This document shows positions 10,434 to 17,389 of a stretch of 22,982 nt of DNA, in pieces. The notes under the pieces were generated by a model. It did no database searches. It saw only the letters and a program-made list of their open reading frames with translations, and had not been told where the DNA came from. Position numbers and translations under genes: made by a program. The stretch is from an uncultured Sphingobium sp. (GTDB taxonomy: Bacteria > Pseudomonadota > Alphaproteobacteria > Sphingomonadales > Sphingomonadaceae). Every line of letters begins with the position of its first letter. Positions within the stretch are counted from its first letter, which is position 1. Location of the stretch: positions 1-22,982 of the forward strand of contig CAMLFF010000012.1 in assembly GCA_946479185.1 (NCBI GenBank), written 5' to 3'.

Positions 10434-10448
10434 GAACAATGAGTGAAC
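10434..10448 (-). promoter_or_regulatory. LexA operator (SOS box) of mmcB
   Basis: The plus strand reads GAACAATGAGTGAAC, which is GTTC-N7-GTTC on the minus strand. That is an exact match to the direct-repeat LexA box known for Alphaproteobacteria. It ends 13 nt before the mmcB ATG, so bound LexA would cover the promoter or early transcript region. Confidence 0.85.
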
Positions 10449-10514
10449 ATCATCAAGCGGAGAACGCACGGGTTTGCGCTACCCCTGCATCGCTGGTCAA
10501 ATCAGATTGCAGTT

Positions 10515-11138
10515 TCAGCGGTAGAAGACGTGGCCGCCGATGCGCGTCAGCCGCTCATGCCGCCAGCCAGGTGACACGCGGCTGGAGTGAAAGAAGAGCG
10601 CGCCTTGAACCGGGTTGGCCCAGCTGCCTTCCATCGCGATGTGCGCAATGGCTTTCGCCGTGTTCCACTGACCAGCATTGTTCGGCGCGGTGGGCAAACG
10701 ACCGCCCTTCACGAAGCTGAACTGACCGGCTTGCTTCACGACGCCGCAAAGATCTTTGGGGAAACGGCCGGACTTGGAGCGCTCAAGCACCACATTAGCG
10801 ACGGCAAGCTGGCCGGCGAGGCTCTCGCTGCGTGCTTCATAATAGACGGTGGTGGCAAGGCAGTGGATATCTTCATCGGTCGCTTGAGCAACATCGAGGC
10901 GCTCGACCAGTTCGGACAGGGAATCTGCAGGGTCTGCTTGCGCAGTGACAGCATCATTGGTGCTGAGAGTGGGCTCTACCGCGGCAGGGGCTGCAAGATC
11001 AGCAGCGACAATGGCGGGAACCTCGAACGAGTTAGACAGTTTTCCTGTGGCGGAGCTATCATTAATCTCTGCCAAAGCAATGGTGGACGTTAGCAGTCCA
11101 GTTGTCGCCATGATGGCGACGACGACACGGTTGCGCAT
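10515..11138 (-). CDS. exported cell wall hydrolase, SleB/CwlJ-like (Hydrolase_2)
   Basis: This 207-residue exported protein has an N-terminal signal peptide (MRNRVVVAIMATTGLL..., probable cleavage after ALA at ~23). A low-complexity Ala/Asp/Ser-rich linker (~24-85) follows, then a C-terminal Hydrolase_2 domain of the SleB/CwlJ type (~88-207). Domain hallmarks are CLATTVYYEARSES with the likely catalytic Glu101, the AVANVVLERSKSGRFP stretch and KQAGQFSFV. The C-terminal end GHVFYR is typical. These enzymes cut peptidoglycan, probably as lytic transglycosylases. In non-sporulating alphaproteobacteria the role would be periplasmic wall turnover. Start is the ATG at 11138, the only one giving a full signal peptide. 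Exact specificity unknown. Confidence 0.9.
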   Translation of the reverse strand: MRNRVVVAIMATTGLLTSTIALAEINDSSATGKLSNSFEVPAIVAADLAAPAAVEPTLSTNDAVTAQADPADSLSELVERLDVAQATDEDIHCLATTVYYEARSESLAGQLAVANVVLERSKSGRFPKDLCGVVKQAGQFSFVKGGRLPTAPNNAGQWNTAKAIAHIAMEGSWANPVQGALFFHSSRVSPGWRHERLTRIGGHVFYR

Positions 11139-11282
11139 TCAATCTCTAGTCTATGCGGTTGGTCGAATGACGACGCTTGGGCCAGATCGAGATCCAGCCA
11201 TGCAAAGCGTCGGTTCGCCCCCCGTCTGCGTGTTTGCAGCAACCAATCCGATTGATCAGCCGACCGCAACCTGCGCGAGTGA

Positions 11283-11307
11283 TGGCGCCTCTGAGCCTCT
11301 GGCGCCA
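11283..11307 (-). terminator. possible stem-loop after the DUF1491 gene
   Basis: TGGCGCC (11283-11289) and GGCGCCA (11301-11307) can pair as a 7-bp stem with an 11-nt loop. It begins 5 nt after the DUF1491 stop on the minus strand. No U-tract follows, so termination is only a possibility. Confidence 0.35.
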
Positions 11308-11312
11308 GACTG

Positions 11313-11660
11313 TCAACCCGCCCCAAGCACCTCGGCGGCGAGACGTTGCCCATCCGCGATATCCAGTTCCACGAACCAGATATCGGGGTCAACGGTCGTT
11401 CTTCGCTCAATATATTGATTTATTTCAGTTGGTTCGCACCCGCTGGCGGGTCCGGCGCTCATCAAAGAGACGCGCCCATCGAGATCGGTAACGCGTTCAA
11501 ATAGGCCGAGATTCTGACCACGCTCCAGTATCTGAACGACGATCGCGCCGCTCATCTGCTCGCCTTTGTGAAGCACCATCGCCATGCCACCAGCAGACTG
11601 GGCAGTGCGCACCAAAGCCTGAACGAGCAGCTGGCTGGTGAGCCGATCAGCCAATCCCAT
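11313..11660 (-). CDS. DUF1491 family protein
   Basis: This is a 115-residue cytoplasmic protein of unknown function, common in alphaproteobacteria. From memory of the family, these stretches are typical: ADRLTSQLLVQALVRTAQSA at the N-terminus, AMVLHKGEQMSGAIVVQI (a Gly-rich strand region), GLFERVTD, and the ending DPDIWFVELDIADGQRLAAE. I place the start at ATG 11660 (MGLADRL...). The longer open frame reaching 11780 only reads the thioesterase gene in another frame. The start lies 14 nt inside the end of the thioesterase gene, so the two are probably translationally coupled. No enzymatic motif is evident. Confidence 0.8.
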   Translation of the reverse strand: MGLADRLTSQLLVQALVRTAQSAGGMAMVLHKGEQMSGAIVVQILERGQNLGLFERVTDLDGRVSLMSAGPASGCEPTEINQYIERRTTVDPDIWFVELDIADGQRLAAEVLGAG

Positions 11661-12162
11661 CTGTCCCAGATTGGGAATAGCCGGGGAGGCTCGCCAGCGC
11701 GATGGTCGAGCGCATGAAGGTGCCCGTGCCGCGACCAACCTCTTCGCCATCACCATCCAGCAAACGGGCCTCGGCAACATAGATTCGCCGCTTGCCGCTC
11801 AGCCAGCGGCCCTCGGCAATGATCGGCCCCGCTTTAAGGGGCTTAGTGAAAAACAGATTGAAGGCGGTGGTGAGCAGGAAGCGATCGCTCACCAGGCTAT
11901 TGGCGGCATAAAAGGCCGCATCGTCGAGCATCTTGAAATAGACGGTGCCATGCGTCGCCTGCGCGGCATGGAAATAGTCCGGCGTAATGTCGAACTGGAT
12001 CCGGGCTGTCCCTGATGAGGGAATATCAAGCTGCGATGGAAATAGATTGTTGATTGGCGCGGAGGCATAAAGGCGTTCGAGCGCCCTGAAATGCGCTGCT
12101 TCACCCGACGGGGTTTGCCCGTCAGGCAGCGTCACGCGTCTCGCCGCCGGCGAGGAGCGCAT
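11647..12162 (-). CDS. PaaI-like hotdog-fold thioesterase
   Basis: This protein of up to 171 residues has a single hotdog domain of the PaaI/acyl-CoA thioesterase type (~40-155). Evidence includes HAAQATHGTVYFKMLDDAAF, matching the family HGG-x-xxxLxDxA active-site region with Gly replaced by Thr after HG. LTTAFNLFFTKPLKAGPI is the second conserved strand pair, followed by AEGRWLSGKRRIYVAEARL. Such enzymes hydrolyse acyl-CoA thioesters; the substrate here cannot be told. Start is uncertain: ATG 12162 overlaps the ptsN end by 41 nt, while GTG 12135 (MTLPDGQTPSGE...) overlaps by only 14 nt and gives what I think is the more usual N-terminus. Its 3' end overlaps the DUF1491 gene. Confidence 0.85.
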   Translation of the reverse strand: MRSSPAARRVTLPDGQTPSGEAAHFRALERLYASAPINNLFPSQLDIPSSGTARIQFDITPDYFHAAQATHGTVYFKMLDDAAFYAANSLVSDRFLLTTAFNLFFTKPLKAGPIIAEGRWLSGKRRIYVAEARLLDGDGEEVGRGTGTFMRSTIALASLPGYSQSGTDGIG

Positions 12163-12589
12163 ACAGCGCGGAATCCGAATTCACGCCGCGAATGCGCGCC
12201 AGATGACGCTCACTGCGCAACAGACGCGAGACACGCGCCAATGTCTTGAGATGCTCGGCCCCGCTGTCCGATGGCGAAAGCAGCATGAACACGACATCGA
12301 CTGGTGACTCATCGATTGCGTCAAAGGAGATCGGTTCGGCGAGCAGGATCACAACGCCACGCACCTGATCCAGCGCGTCCAGCTTGGCATGCGGAATCGC
12401 GATGCCACCGCCAAAGCCGGTCGACCCCAGCCGCTCACGCTCGGTAATCCGCTCCAGCACTTGCGCGGCATCGAGCCCATAGGCATCTGCCGCAAGCTGT
12501 GCGAGCTTGGCAAAAAGCTGCTTCTTATTGGGAACTGTCACCGCAGACGAAACAGCGTTCGTCGCGAGCAAGTCGCTGAAATTATCCAT
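12122..12589 (-). CDS. ptsN: nitrogen-type PTS IIA protein
   Basis: EIIA-Ntr, a 155-residue cytoplasmic phosphoacceptor at the end of the PTS-Ntr chain (EI-Ntr, NPr, EIIA-Ntr). It regulates partner proteins rather than transporting sugar. The active-site histidine is His67 in GFGGGIAIPHAKLD, comparable to His73 of E. coli PtsN. The N-terminal MDNFSDLLATNAV and the ending LARVSRLLRSERHLARIR are family-like. I use the ATG at 12589; the open frame continues upstream to 12691 but that stretch (RQFFQAAATG...) has no family similarity and precedes a better start. The neighbour upstream is hpf, the same pairing as in many proteobacterial rpoN-hpf-ptsN clusters, although rpoN is absent here. A hairpin separates the two genes. 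Confidence 0.95.
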   Translation of the reverse strand: MDNFSDLLATNAVSSAVTVPNKKQLFAKLAQLAADAYGLDAAQVLERITERERLGSTGFGGGIAIPHAKLDALDQVRGVVILLAEPISFDAIDESPVDVVFMLLSPSDSGAEHLKTLARVSRLLRSERHLARIRGVNSDSALYALLAGGETRDAA

Positions 12590-12713
12590 GTTCAACCCGT
12601 ATCCTGCGGCCGGTAGCGGGATTGGTACGCGCAGGTTGAAACAATAACCTGTTGCGGCCGCCTGGAAAAACTGTCGCGCAGATAGTCGCAAAGCTTTGCG
12701 GGGTCAACCAACT

Positions 12714-12745
12714 TGGCGCACTGCGGATGTCCCGCAAGTGCGCCA
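12714..12745 (-). terminator. strong hairpin between hpf and ptsN
   Basis: TGGCGCACT (12714-12722) pairs perfectly with AGTGCGCCA (12737-12745), and GCGG (12723-12726) with CCGC (12732-12735) across one bulged A, leaving a 5-nt loop ATGTC. It starts 34 nt after the hpf stop and lies about 125 nt before the ptsN start on the minus strand. There is no clear U-tract, so it could be a partial terminator or an RNA-stability element setting the hpf:ptsN ratio. Confidence 0.6.
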
Positions 12746-12778
12746 GCCTGTGGATGCTTAGCGATAAAGCCGCAGGGA

Positions 12779-13378
12779 TCAGGCCTTTGGGGGCTCCACC
12801 CAACCGATGGTGCCATCATTGCGGCGATAGACCATGTTGAACGCGGTCGTGGCGCTGTTCACGAACATGAGCGCATTCGTATTGCGCAGATCGAGCATCA
12901 TCACCGCGTCGGATACCGAAGCCTTGGGAATATCGACCCGCATTTCCGCAATGACCACGGGCGCGTCCGCCTCGGGCTCATCCTCTTCCTCATTCGCCTG
13001 GAACACCACATAGCTGGCGTCATCGATGCCATCGATGGCGGGCGTCACCTCGCGCTGGGCTTCGGCACTGGCATATTGCTCATGGCGATCCTTGAGGCGG
13101 CGCATGTAGCGGCGCAGCTGCTTCTCGATGCGGTCGGCGGCCTGATCGAAGCCCAGATGCGCGTCCTGCGCTTCGCCTGCACCTTTGAGGATGAGGCCCG
13201 CCATCACATGGCAGACAATATCGCATCGAAAGGCGCCATGCGGCGCGTTGCTGAAGGTGACGTTAGAGGAAATGGTGCGCGAGAAATATTTGTCAGCGAT
13301 GGCCTGCAACCGGTCAGCGACATGCGTCTTGAGAGCTTCGCCCGTGTCGACCTGGTGGCCAGATACGCGGATGTCCAT
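12779..13378 (-). CDS. hpf: ribosome hibernation promoting factor, long form
   Basis: Long-form HPF (199 residues), which binds the 30S subunit in starved cells and pairs ribosomes into inactive 100S dimers. The N-terminal domain (~1-110) starts MDIRVSGHQVDTGEAL and carries the S30AE-type fold. A variable acidic linker (EEEDEPEADAP, ~130-140) follows. The C-terminal dimerisation domain (~145-195) has the typical SVSDAVMMLDLRNTNALMFV and GTIGWVEPP. The start ATG at 13378 is strongly supported by a perfect AAGGAG 8 nt upstream within a purine-rich tract, suggesting high translation. It follows dnaQ by 75 nt and precedes ptsN, from which it is separated by a hairpin. Confidence 0.96.
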   Translation of the reverse strand: MDIRVSGHQVDTGEALKTHVADRLQAIADKYFSRTISSNVTFSNAPHGAFRCDIVCHVMAGLILKGAGEAQDAHLGFDQAADRIEKQLRRYMRRLKDRHEQYASAEAQREVTPAIDGIDDASYVVFQANEEEDEPEADAPVVIAEMRVDIPKASVSDAVMMLDLRNTNALMFVNSATTAFNMVYRRNDGTIGWVEPPKA

Positions 13379-13453
13379 CTTATTTCTCCTTCTTCTTCTT
13401 CGACCTTATAATCTATTCAAGCCCCTTGCCTGTTGAGCCATATCAATTGCACG

Positions 13454-14152
13454 TCACGCGCGTTGATCGAGCCACAAGGGGTTATCCAACTTCGCTAAAA
13501 AGGCTGCGTGCCGCTGCAGTTCCTCCTCACTGGCGGAAAAGAGACGCGCCGGTCGCACGACCTGACGCACTGGCACCAGGATGGCACCGATATCTGACGC
13601 CGCATCGACGATGTCGTCCGCGACGAGCGTGAGGCCAATCTGCCGTCCGCCGGTCAGCTCAATGTAGAGCTGGGCCAGCAACTCGGCATCCAGCAATGCA
13701 CCATGCTTGACGCGATGGCTGCGATCGATCCCGTAGCGATTGCACAAGGCATCAAGGCTGTGCTTGGCACCGGGATGCAATGTGCGCGCAATGGTGAGGC
13801 TGTCGATCATCCGTGCAAGATCGATCTTCGCCCGGCCACAGCGATCCAGCTCGGCATTCAAAAAGCCGAAATCGAAGCGCGCATTATGAGCGACCAGCGG
13901 CGAGTCACCGATAAAGTCGAGAAGCTCGGCGGCCTTGTCCGGGAAGCGCGGCTTGTCTGACAGGAAGCGCGCCGAGAGACCATGCACGGCTTCTGCTGCC
14001 GACGGCATATCCCGATCCGGGTTGAAATAGGCATGATAGGTAGCGCCAGTGGGGATGCGATTGACCAGCTCTACGCAGCCAATCTCGACGAGGCGATCGC
14101 CGCTCGCGGGATCAAGGCCGGTAGTCTCAGTATCGAAAACGATTTCGCGCAT
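13454..14152 (-). CDS. dnaQ: DNA polymerase III epsilon subunit (3'-5' proofreading exonuclease)
   Basis: This is the 232-residue proofreading exonuclease of the replicative polymerase. DEDDh family motifs are all present: ExoI FDTETTG with D7 and E9, ExoII VAHNARFDFGFLN with D94, and ExoIII VKHGALLDAELLA with His150 and D155. The C-terminal ~55 residues, after a linker, would contact the polymerase alpha subunit. The start ATG at 14152 gives MREIVFDTETTG, as expected. It is the last gene of the ppsR-maf-aroE-coaE-dnaQ run, 27 nt after coaE, the same neighbourhood seen beside alphaproteobacterial origins. Confidence 0.97.
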   Translation of the reverse strand: MREIVFDTETTGLDPASGDRLVEIGCVELVNRIPTGATYHAYFNPDRDMPSAAEAVHGLSARFLSDKPRFPDKAAELLDFIGDSPLVAHNARFDFGFLNAELDRCGRAKIDLARMIDSLTIARTLHPGAKHSLDALCNRYGIDRSHRVKHGALLDAELLAQLYIELTGGRQIGLTLVADDIVDAASDIGAILVPVRQVVRPARLFSASEEELQRHAAFLAKLDNPLWLDQRA

Positions 14153-14179
14153 TTGGGCTCATGACTCGTTGGGAAAACA

Positions 14180-14785
14180 CTATCGGACCAGCGCGCGGCG
14201 AAGGCAAGCGACGAGGCGAGTCACACGCGCTTTTGTGCGCCATTTGGGACCTGCCGTATCGATTATCACGTCAGCCCGAGCGCGTTTCACATGATCAGGC
14301 ATCTGGTTCGCCAATATTTTGGCCAAGCGGCTGTGCGTCATGCCGGGGCGACGCAGAACACGGCGGCGCTGGAGGAAGGAGGATGTGCTGACCACGACGA
14401 CCAGATCCATCTGCTTTTCACCGCGCGTCTCGAACAGCAACGGAATATCGAGCAGCACCATCTTATGACTCGCATGCCGCTGCACGAAACGTTGGCGCGA
14501 GGCAGCGACGGCGGGATGGACGATGCGCTCGAGGGCATGGAGTTCATCCGGCTTGCCAAGCACAAGGCTGCCGAGCTTTTTCCGATCGACACCGTTGGGG
14601 CCAGTCGTTCCGGGAAAGCGCGCCTCAATGACATTCACCAGCGCGCCGCCAGACCCTTGCAGTCGATGCACTTCGGCATCGGCGTCGAACATCGGAACGC
14701 CCTGCGCGGCAAACATCTGCGCCACGGTTGATTTGCCCATGCCGATCGATCCGGTCAGCCCGATGCGAAAGGGGCGGCGCGGCAT
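14180..14785 (-). CDS. coaE: dephospho-CoA kinase
   Basis: Catalyses the last step of coenzyme A synthesis, phosphorylating the 3'-hydroxyl of dephospho-CoA with ATP in the cytoplasm. The 201-residue length is normal. The P-loop GSIGMGKST is at residues 12-20, FDADAEVHRL (~33-42) is the conserved DAD region, HPAV (~90) and LLDIPLLFETRGE (~111-123) are family signatures. ATG 14785 is the natural start, just before FRIGLTGSIG. The C-terminal tail is basic (RRALVR). It lies 31 nt downstream of aroE and 27 nt upstream of dnaQ, within the same operon. Confidence 0.96.
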   Translation of the reverse strand: MPRRPFRIGLTGSIGMGKSTVAQMFAAQGVPMFDADAEVHRLQGSGGALVNVIEARFPGTTGPNGVDRKKLGSLVLGKPDELHALERIVHPAVAASRQRFVQRHASHKMVLLDIPLLFETRGEKQMDLVVVVSTSSFLQRRRVLRRPGMTHSRLAKILANQMPDHVKRARADVIIDTAGPKWRTKARVTRLVACLRRALVR

Positions 14786-14816
14786 CAGACTGCTTCAGCG
14801 TGGGTGTGCGACGCCG

Positions 14817-15647
14817 TCACGCATCGACGGGCGCAAGCAACAGATCGCGCAATTCTGCATCCTGCTCTCGGGGCGCCTCAGCGTCGAAGAAAATGTCGAA
14901 GGCGAGCGCCGCCTGCCCAATCAGCATTTCCAGCCCATCGATCGTCTTCAGCCCGCGCGCAGTCGCAGCAGCCAGAAGGGGCGTCTCGAGTGGCGCATAA
15001 ACAATGTCATACACCATCGCTGCGGAGGACAGGTGTGCGAGATCGGGTGTCCAGCCATCATTGCCGACCATGCCCAGCGAAGTTGAATTCACCAGCAGGT
15101 CCGCCTCTGGCAGCGCTGCGGAAAAATCCTGCACCTTGCCAGTCATGCCAAGCCGCTTGAGCAAGGCCTGACCCTTCGCCGCATCGCGCGCAACAATCGT
15201 CAGATCGGTCACACCCACGGATCGCAACGCAAAGCCGATAGCCTGCGCCGCACCGCCAGTGCCTGCAAGCACCGCACGGCTGCCCCGCCATTTGCGCGCT
15301 AGCAAGGGCTGGAGGAAACCGCCCGCATCCGTATTCGTGCCAATCAATGGCCCGCCGGTTTCGCAGGCAACCGTATTGATCGCGCCGATCCGCTCGCGCA
15401 CCCCGCCCGGATCATCCACATAATCCATCGCTGCAATCTTGTGCGGAATGGTGATGTTGCAGCCCAGCCAATCGGGATCGGCCCGGCGCATCAGAAAATA
15501 ACCGGCAAGCTCATGCGGTTCGACACGGGTTTTGCGATATTCCGCATCGATTCCCAGTGTCTCCAGCCAGAAATTATGGATGACAGGGGATTTGCTGTGG
15601 GCAATTGGGTCGCCGATCACCTCGGCATAGGGGCGCTGTTCACTCAT
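14817..15647 (-). CDS. aroE: shikimate dehydrogenase (NADP+)
   Basis: Reduces 3-dehydroshikimate to shikimate with NADPH in aromatic amino acid synthesis. The 276-residue protein shows GDPIAHSKSP (12-21) for shikimate binding, NITIPHK with catalytic Lys70, GAINTV (88-93), and GTNTDAGGF with catalytic Asp107. The nucleotide-binding GTGGAAQA follows at 129-136. I use the ATG at 15647 because it gives the family start (MSEQRPYAEVIG) and overlaps the maf stop as ATGA. The open frame running to 15800 upstream simply reads maf in another frame. Coupled translation with maf and co-transcription with coaE are likely. Confidence 0.96.
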   Translation of the reverse strand: MSEQRPYAEVIGDPIAHSKSPVIHNFWLETLGIDAEYRKTRVEPHELAGYFLMRRADPDWLGCNITIPHKIAAMDYVDDPGGVRERIGAINTVACETGGPLIGTNTDAGGFLQPLLARKWRGSRAVLAGTGGAAQAIGFALRSVGVTDLTIVARDAAKGQALLKRLGMTGKVQDFSAALPEADLLVNSTSLGMVGNDGWTPDLAHLSSAAMVYDIVYAPLETPLLAAATARGLKTIDGLEMLIGQAALAFDIFFDAEAPREQDAELRDLLLAPVDA

Positions 15648-16249
15648 GCCGCTAGAATAGAGCGCGTGCGCAAATAGTCGAGCAGAGGAAGCAGGGGGAG
15701 GCCCTGAACGGCGAAAAGACTGCCGGAAATCTTCGAGAAAAGCTGCGCGCCCGGCCCTTCGATCCGGTAGCAGCCCACGCACCAGCGACAATTTTCCCAA
15801 TCCAGATCAAGATATTGATCGATAAAGGCGCTGCTCAGGGGCCGCATCTGCAGCGTCACGCTTTCAATCTGCCGCCAGATCGTCTCGCCCGCGAGCGCCA
15901 TCACGGCAGCGCTGTGCAATTTATGCGTCCGCCCGCTCATCCGCGCGAGCAGGGCGGCTGCCTCGTCCCGCGTCTCCACCTTGTCGATGCGGCTGCCATC
16001 ATCCAGCTCGAGCGTCTGATCGCAGCCCAGCACATGAGCGCCGGGATTGCGCATCGAGGGGCGCCGGGCTTTCCATTCCGCCAGCGCATCGGCCAGATCC
16101 CGGGGGCCAAGCCCTTCATCAACCAGCGCGTCCTTGATCGCTTCCTCGTCAATCCCGGCATGCACCGTCTCGAAGGGCACGGCTGCATCGGTCAGCATCC
16201 GGCGGCGGCCTTCGCTTTGCGAGGCGAGCAGGAGGCGAGGGGCGCTCAT
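15644..16249 (-). CDS. maf: Maf-like nucleoside triphosphate pyrophosphatase
   Basis: Maf/HAM1-superfamily house-cleaning enzyme that hydrolyses non-canonical or modified nucleoside triphosphates, often linked to division control. The 201-residue protein has the N-terminal LASQSEGRRRML (8-19), a variant of the LASxSPRRxxLL substrate motif, and HVLGCDQTLELDD with Asp77. The pattern AVMALAGETIWRQIESVTLQMRPL follows. Divergence in the SPRR part places it in a Maf-like subgroup; exact nucleotide preference is uncertain. Its ATG overlaps the ppsR stop and its stop overlaps the aroE start, each by 4 nt, so the three genes are translationally coupled. Beside an alphaproteobacterial origin this gene order is conserved. 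Confidence 0.93.
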   Translation of the reverse strand: MSAPRLLLASQSEGRRRMLTDAAVPFETVHAGIDEEAIKDALVDEGLGPRDLADALAEWKARRPSMRNPGAHVLGCDQTLELDDGSRIDKVETRDEAAALLARMSGRTHKLHSAAVMALAGETIWRQIESVTLQMRPLSSAFIDQYLDLDWENCRWCVGCYRIEGPGAQLFSKISGSLFAVQGLPLLPLLDYLRTRSILAA

Positions 16250-17100
16250 ACCGGTCCCAATCCGCTCAAGGTGCCGAGCGCATTGTTTCCGCCTTTGAGT
16301 CGCTCCTGATAGAGATTGACGATGGCCGCCGCTGTTTCCTCAATCGAGCGCCGCGTGACATCAATGACTGGCCAGCCCTGATCGGCAAACATGCGCCGCG
16401 CCTGCGCCACCTCATTATTGACGCGCTCCAGATCAACATAAGCTGTTTCCGGCGCCTGATTGAGCGAAAGCAGCCGATTGCGCCGCACCTGCACCAGCCG
16501 CTCGGCGCTCGTCGTAAGGCCAACGACCATGGGGTGGCGCAAATTATATAATGTCGCTGGCGGCGGTGATTCCAGCACGAGCGGAATATTGGCTGTCTTG
16601 TACCCGCGATTGGCAAGATAGATGCTCGTCGGCGTCTTGGATGTGCGCGAAACACCCGCCAGCACGATATCGGCTTCTTCCCAATTCTCCCAACCCACGC
16701 CATCATCATGGGCGATGGTGAATTGAATGGCGTCGATCCGCGCAAAATAGGCTTCATCCAGCACATGTTTGCGGCCTGGCCGATTGCGGGTTTCCTGCCC
16801 CAGCAGATTGGACATGGCATCCGTCACCGGATCGAGCGGCGCGACAAAGGGAATGCCGAGCGCCCGGCAGCCATTCTCCAGCGTCTTGCGCAGGCCCTGA
16901 TTGGCGAGCGTGAACAGCACCATGCCGGGGTTGCGCGCTACCTCTTCAAGAATGCGCTGGAGATGCTGCTCGGAGCGTACCATTGGCCAGAAATGGCGGA
17001 TCGTCTCGACATTCTCGAACTGGGCGATGGCCGCCTTGCCGATATGTTCGAGCGTTTCGCCCGTGGAATCCGAGAGGAGATGAAGGTTGAGACGGTCCAT
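16246..17100 (-). CDS. ppsR: phosphoenolpyruvate synthase regulatory protein (DUF299 kinase/pyrophosphorylase)
   Basis: This is a 284-residue bifunctional regulator of the DUF299/PpsR family. Characterised members phosphorylate PEP synthase (or PPDK) using ADP and remove the phosphate by pyrophosphorolysis. The N-terminal LLSDSTGET (8-16) and the nucleotide-binding LAGVSRTSKTPTSIYLANRG (147-166) are diagnostic. No PEP synthase gene lies in the window, so the target must be elsewhere. The ATG at 17100 is the natural start; no clear ribosome binding site precedes it, and a near-match DnaA box lies 10 nt upstream. It appears to be the gene called RP001 in the literature on the hemE-oriC-RP001 arrangement of Caulobacter and Rickettsia. 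First gene of the maf-aroE-coaE-dnaQ operon, reading away from the origin. Confidence 0.95.
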   Translation of the reverse strand: MDRLNLHLLSDSTGETLEHIGKAAIAQFENVETIRHFWPMVRSEQHLQRILEEVARNPGMVLFTLANQGLRKTLENGCRALGIPFVAPLDPVTDAMSNLLGQETRNRPGRKHVLDEAYFARIDAIQFTIAHDDGVGWENWEEADIVLAGVSRTSKTPTSIYLANRGYKTANIPLVLESPPPATLYNLRHPMVVGLTTSAERLVQVRRNRLLSLNQAPETAYVDLERVNNEVAQARRMFADQGWPVIDVTRRSIEETAAAIVNLYQERLKGGNNALGTLSGLGPV

Positions 17101-17110
17101 TGGATGGTCA

Positions 17111-17119
17111 TGTGGACAA
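17111..17119 (-). promoter_or_regulatory. near-consensus DnaA box
   Basis: TGTGGACAA differs from the consensus TGTGGATAA (reverse of TTATCCACA) at one position. It lies 10 nt before the ppsR start, so DnaA bound here could also affect ppsR expression. Confidence 0.6.
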
Positions 17120-17145
17120 ACTGAGGAATATTCAAGGGACAGCGC

Positions 17146-17154
17146 TGTGGATAA
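17146..17154 (-). promoter_or_regulatory. perfect DnaA box
   Basis: TGTGGATAA is the exact reverse complement of the consensus TTATCCACA. It is the strongest DnaA site in the gap and has the same orientation as the box at 17111. Confidence 0.8.
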
Positions 17155-17201
17155 GTGGGAAGGCCGATTTCATGCGCAGTCTCCGCCACATCGCCCAAGG
17201 T

Positions 17202-17210
17202 TCATCCACA
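17202..17210 (+). promoter_or_regulatory. near-consensus DnaA box
   Basis: TCATCCACA has one mismatch to TTATCCACA and is in the opposite orientation to the two boxes on its left. Confidence 0.6.
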
Positions 17211-17358
17211 GGCTAGCGCGGTTCACCACAGCCTGTGAGTCCTGTGGACGAATGAAATGACTCGGCGCATCTGCGGAGCCTTTGCGACGTCAAGCTGTTG
17301 GCAAAATGAGGATGGGGGAATAATGCCCGCTATCCACGCCCCAACAGACTCCAACAAC

Positions 17359-17384
17359 CTTATATAATTTTACTTTAGGATATT
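17359..17384. other. AT-rich stretch, candidate DNA unwinding element
   Basis: About 20 of 26 bases are A or T, in strong contrast with the GC-rich surroundings, and the tract contains TATATAATTTTACTTTA. It lies just before the hemE GTG, so it could also serve as the hemE -10 region; AGGA at 17377-17380 is the likely hemE ribosome binding site. Confidence 0.5.
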
Positions 17385-17389
17385 GGCCC

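Larger units (their letters stand above)
17101..17389. other. candidate chromosomal origin of replication (oriC)
   Basis: This 289-nt non-coding gap separates the divergent ppsR and hemE. It holds one perfect DnaA box (TGTGGATAA, 17146-17154) and near matches TGTGGACAA (17111-17119), TCATCCACA (17202-17210) and TGTGGACGA (17243-17251), plus weaker TTCACCACA (17222-17230) and CTATCCACG (17330-17338). An AT-rich stretch (17359-17384, CTTATATAATTTTACTTTAGG region) could be the unwinding element. GANTC sites are at 17237, 17259 and 17347. The location matches the hemE-oriC-RP001 arrangement of Caulobacter and Rickettsia, and nearly every gene in the window points away from it. No TTAA occurs, hence no CtrA sites of Caulobacter type. 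The hemE and ppsR promoters must also lie here. Confidence 0.85.

Noticed and set aside
12590..12691. N-terminal extension of ptsN
   Set aside because: The added residues do not resemble EIIA-Ntr; ATG 12589 fits the family length.
15648..15800. N-terminal extension of aroE
   Set aside because: The extra 51 codons read maf out of frame; the ATG at 15647 gives the normal AroE start and a 4-nt overlap with the maf stop.
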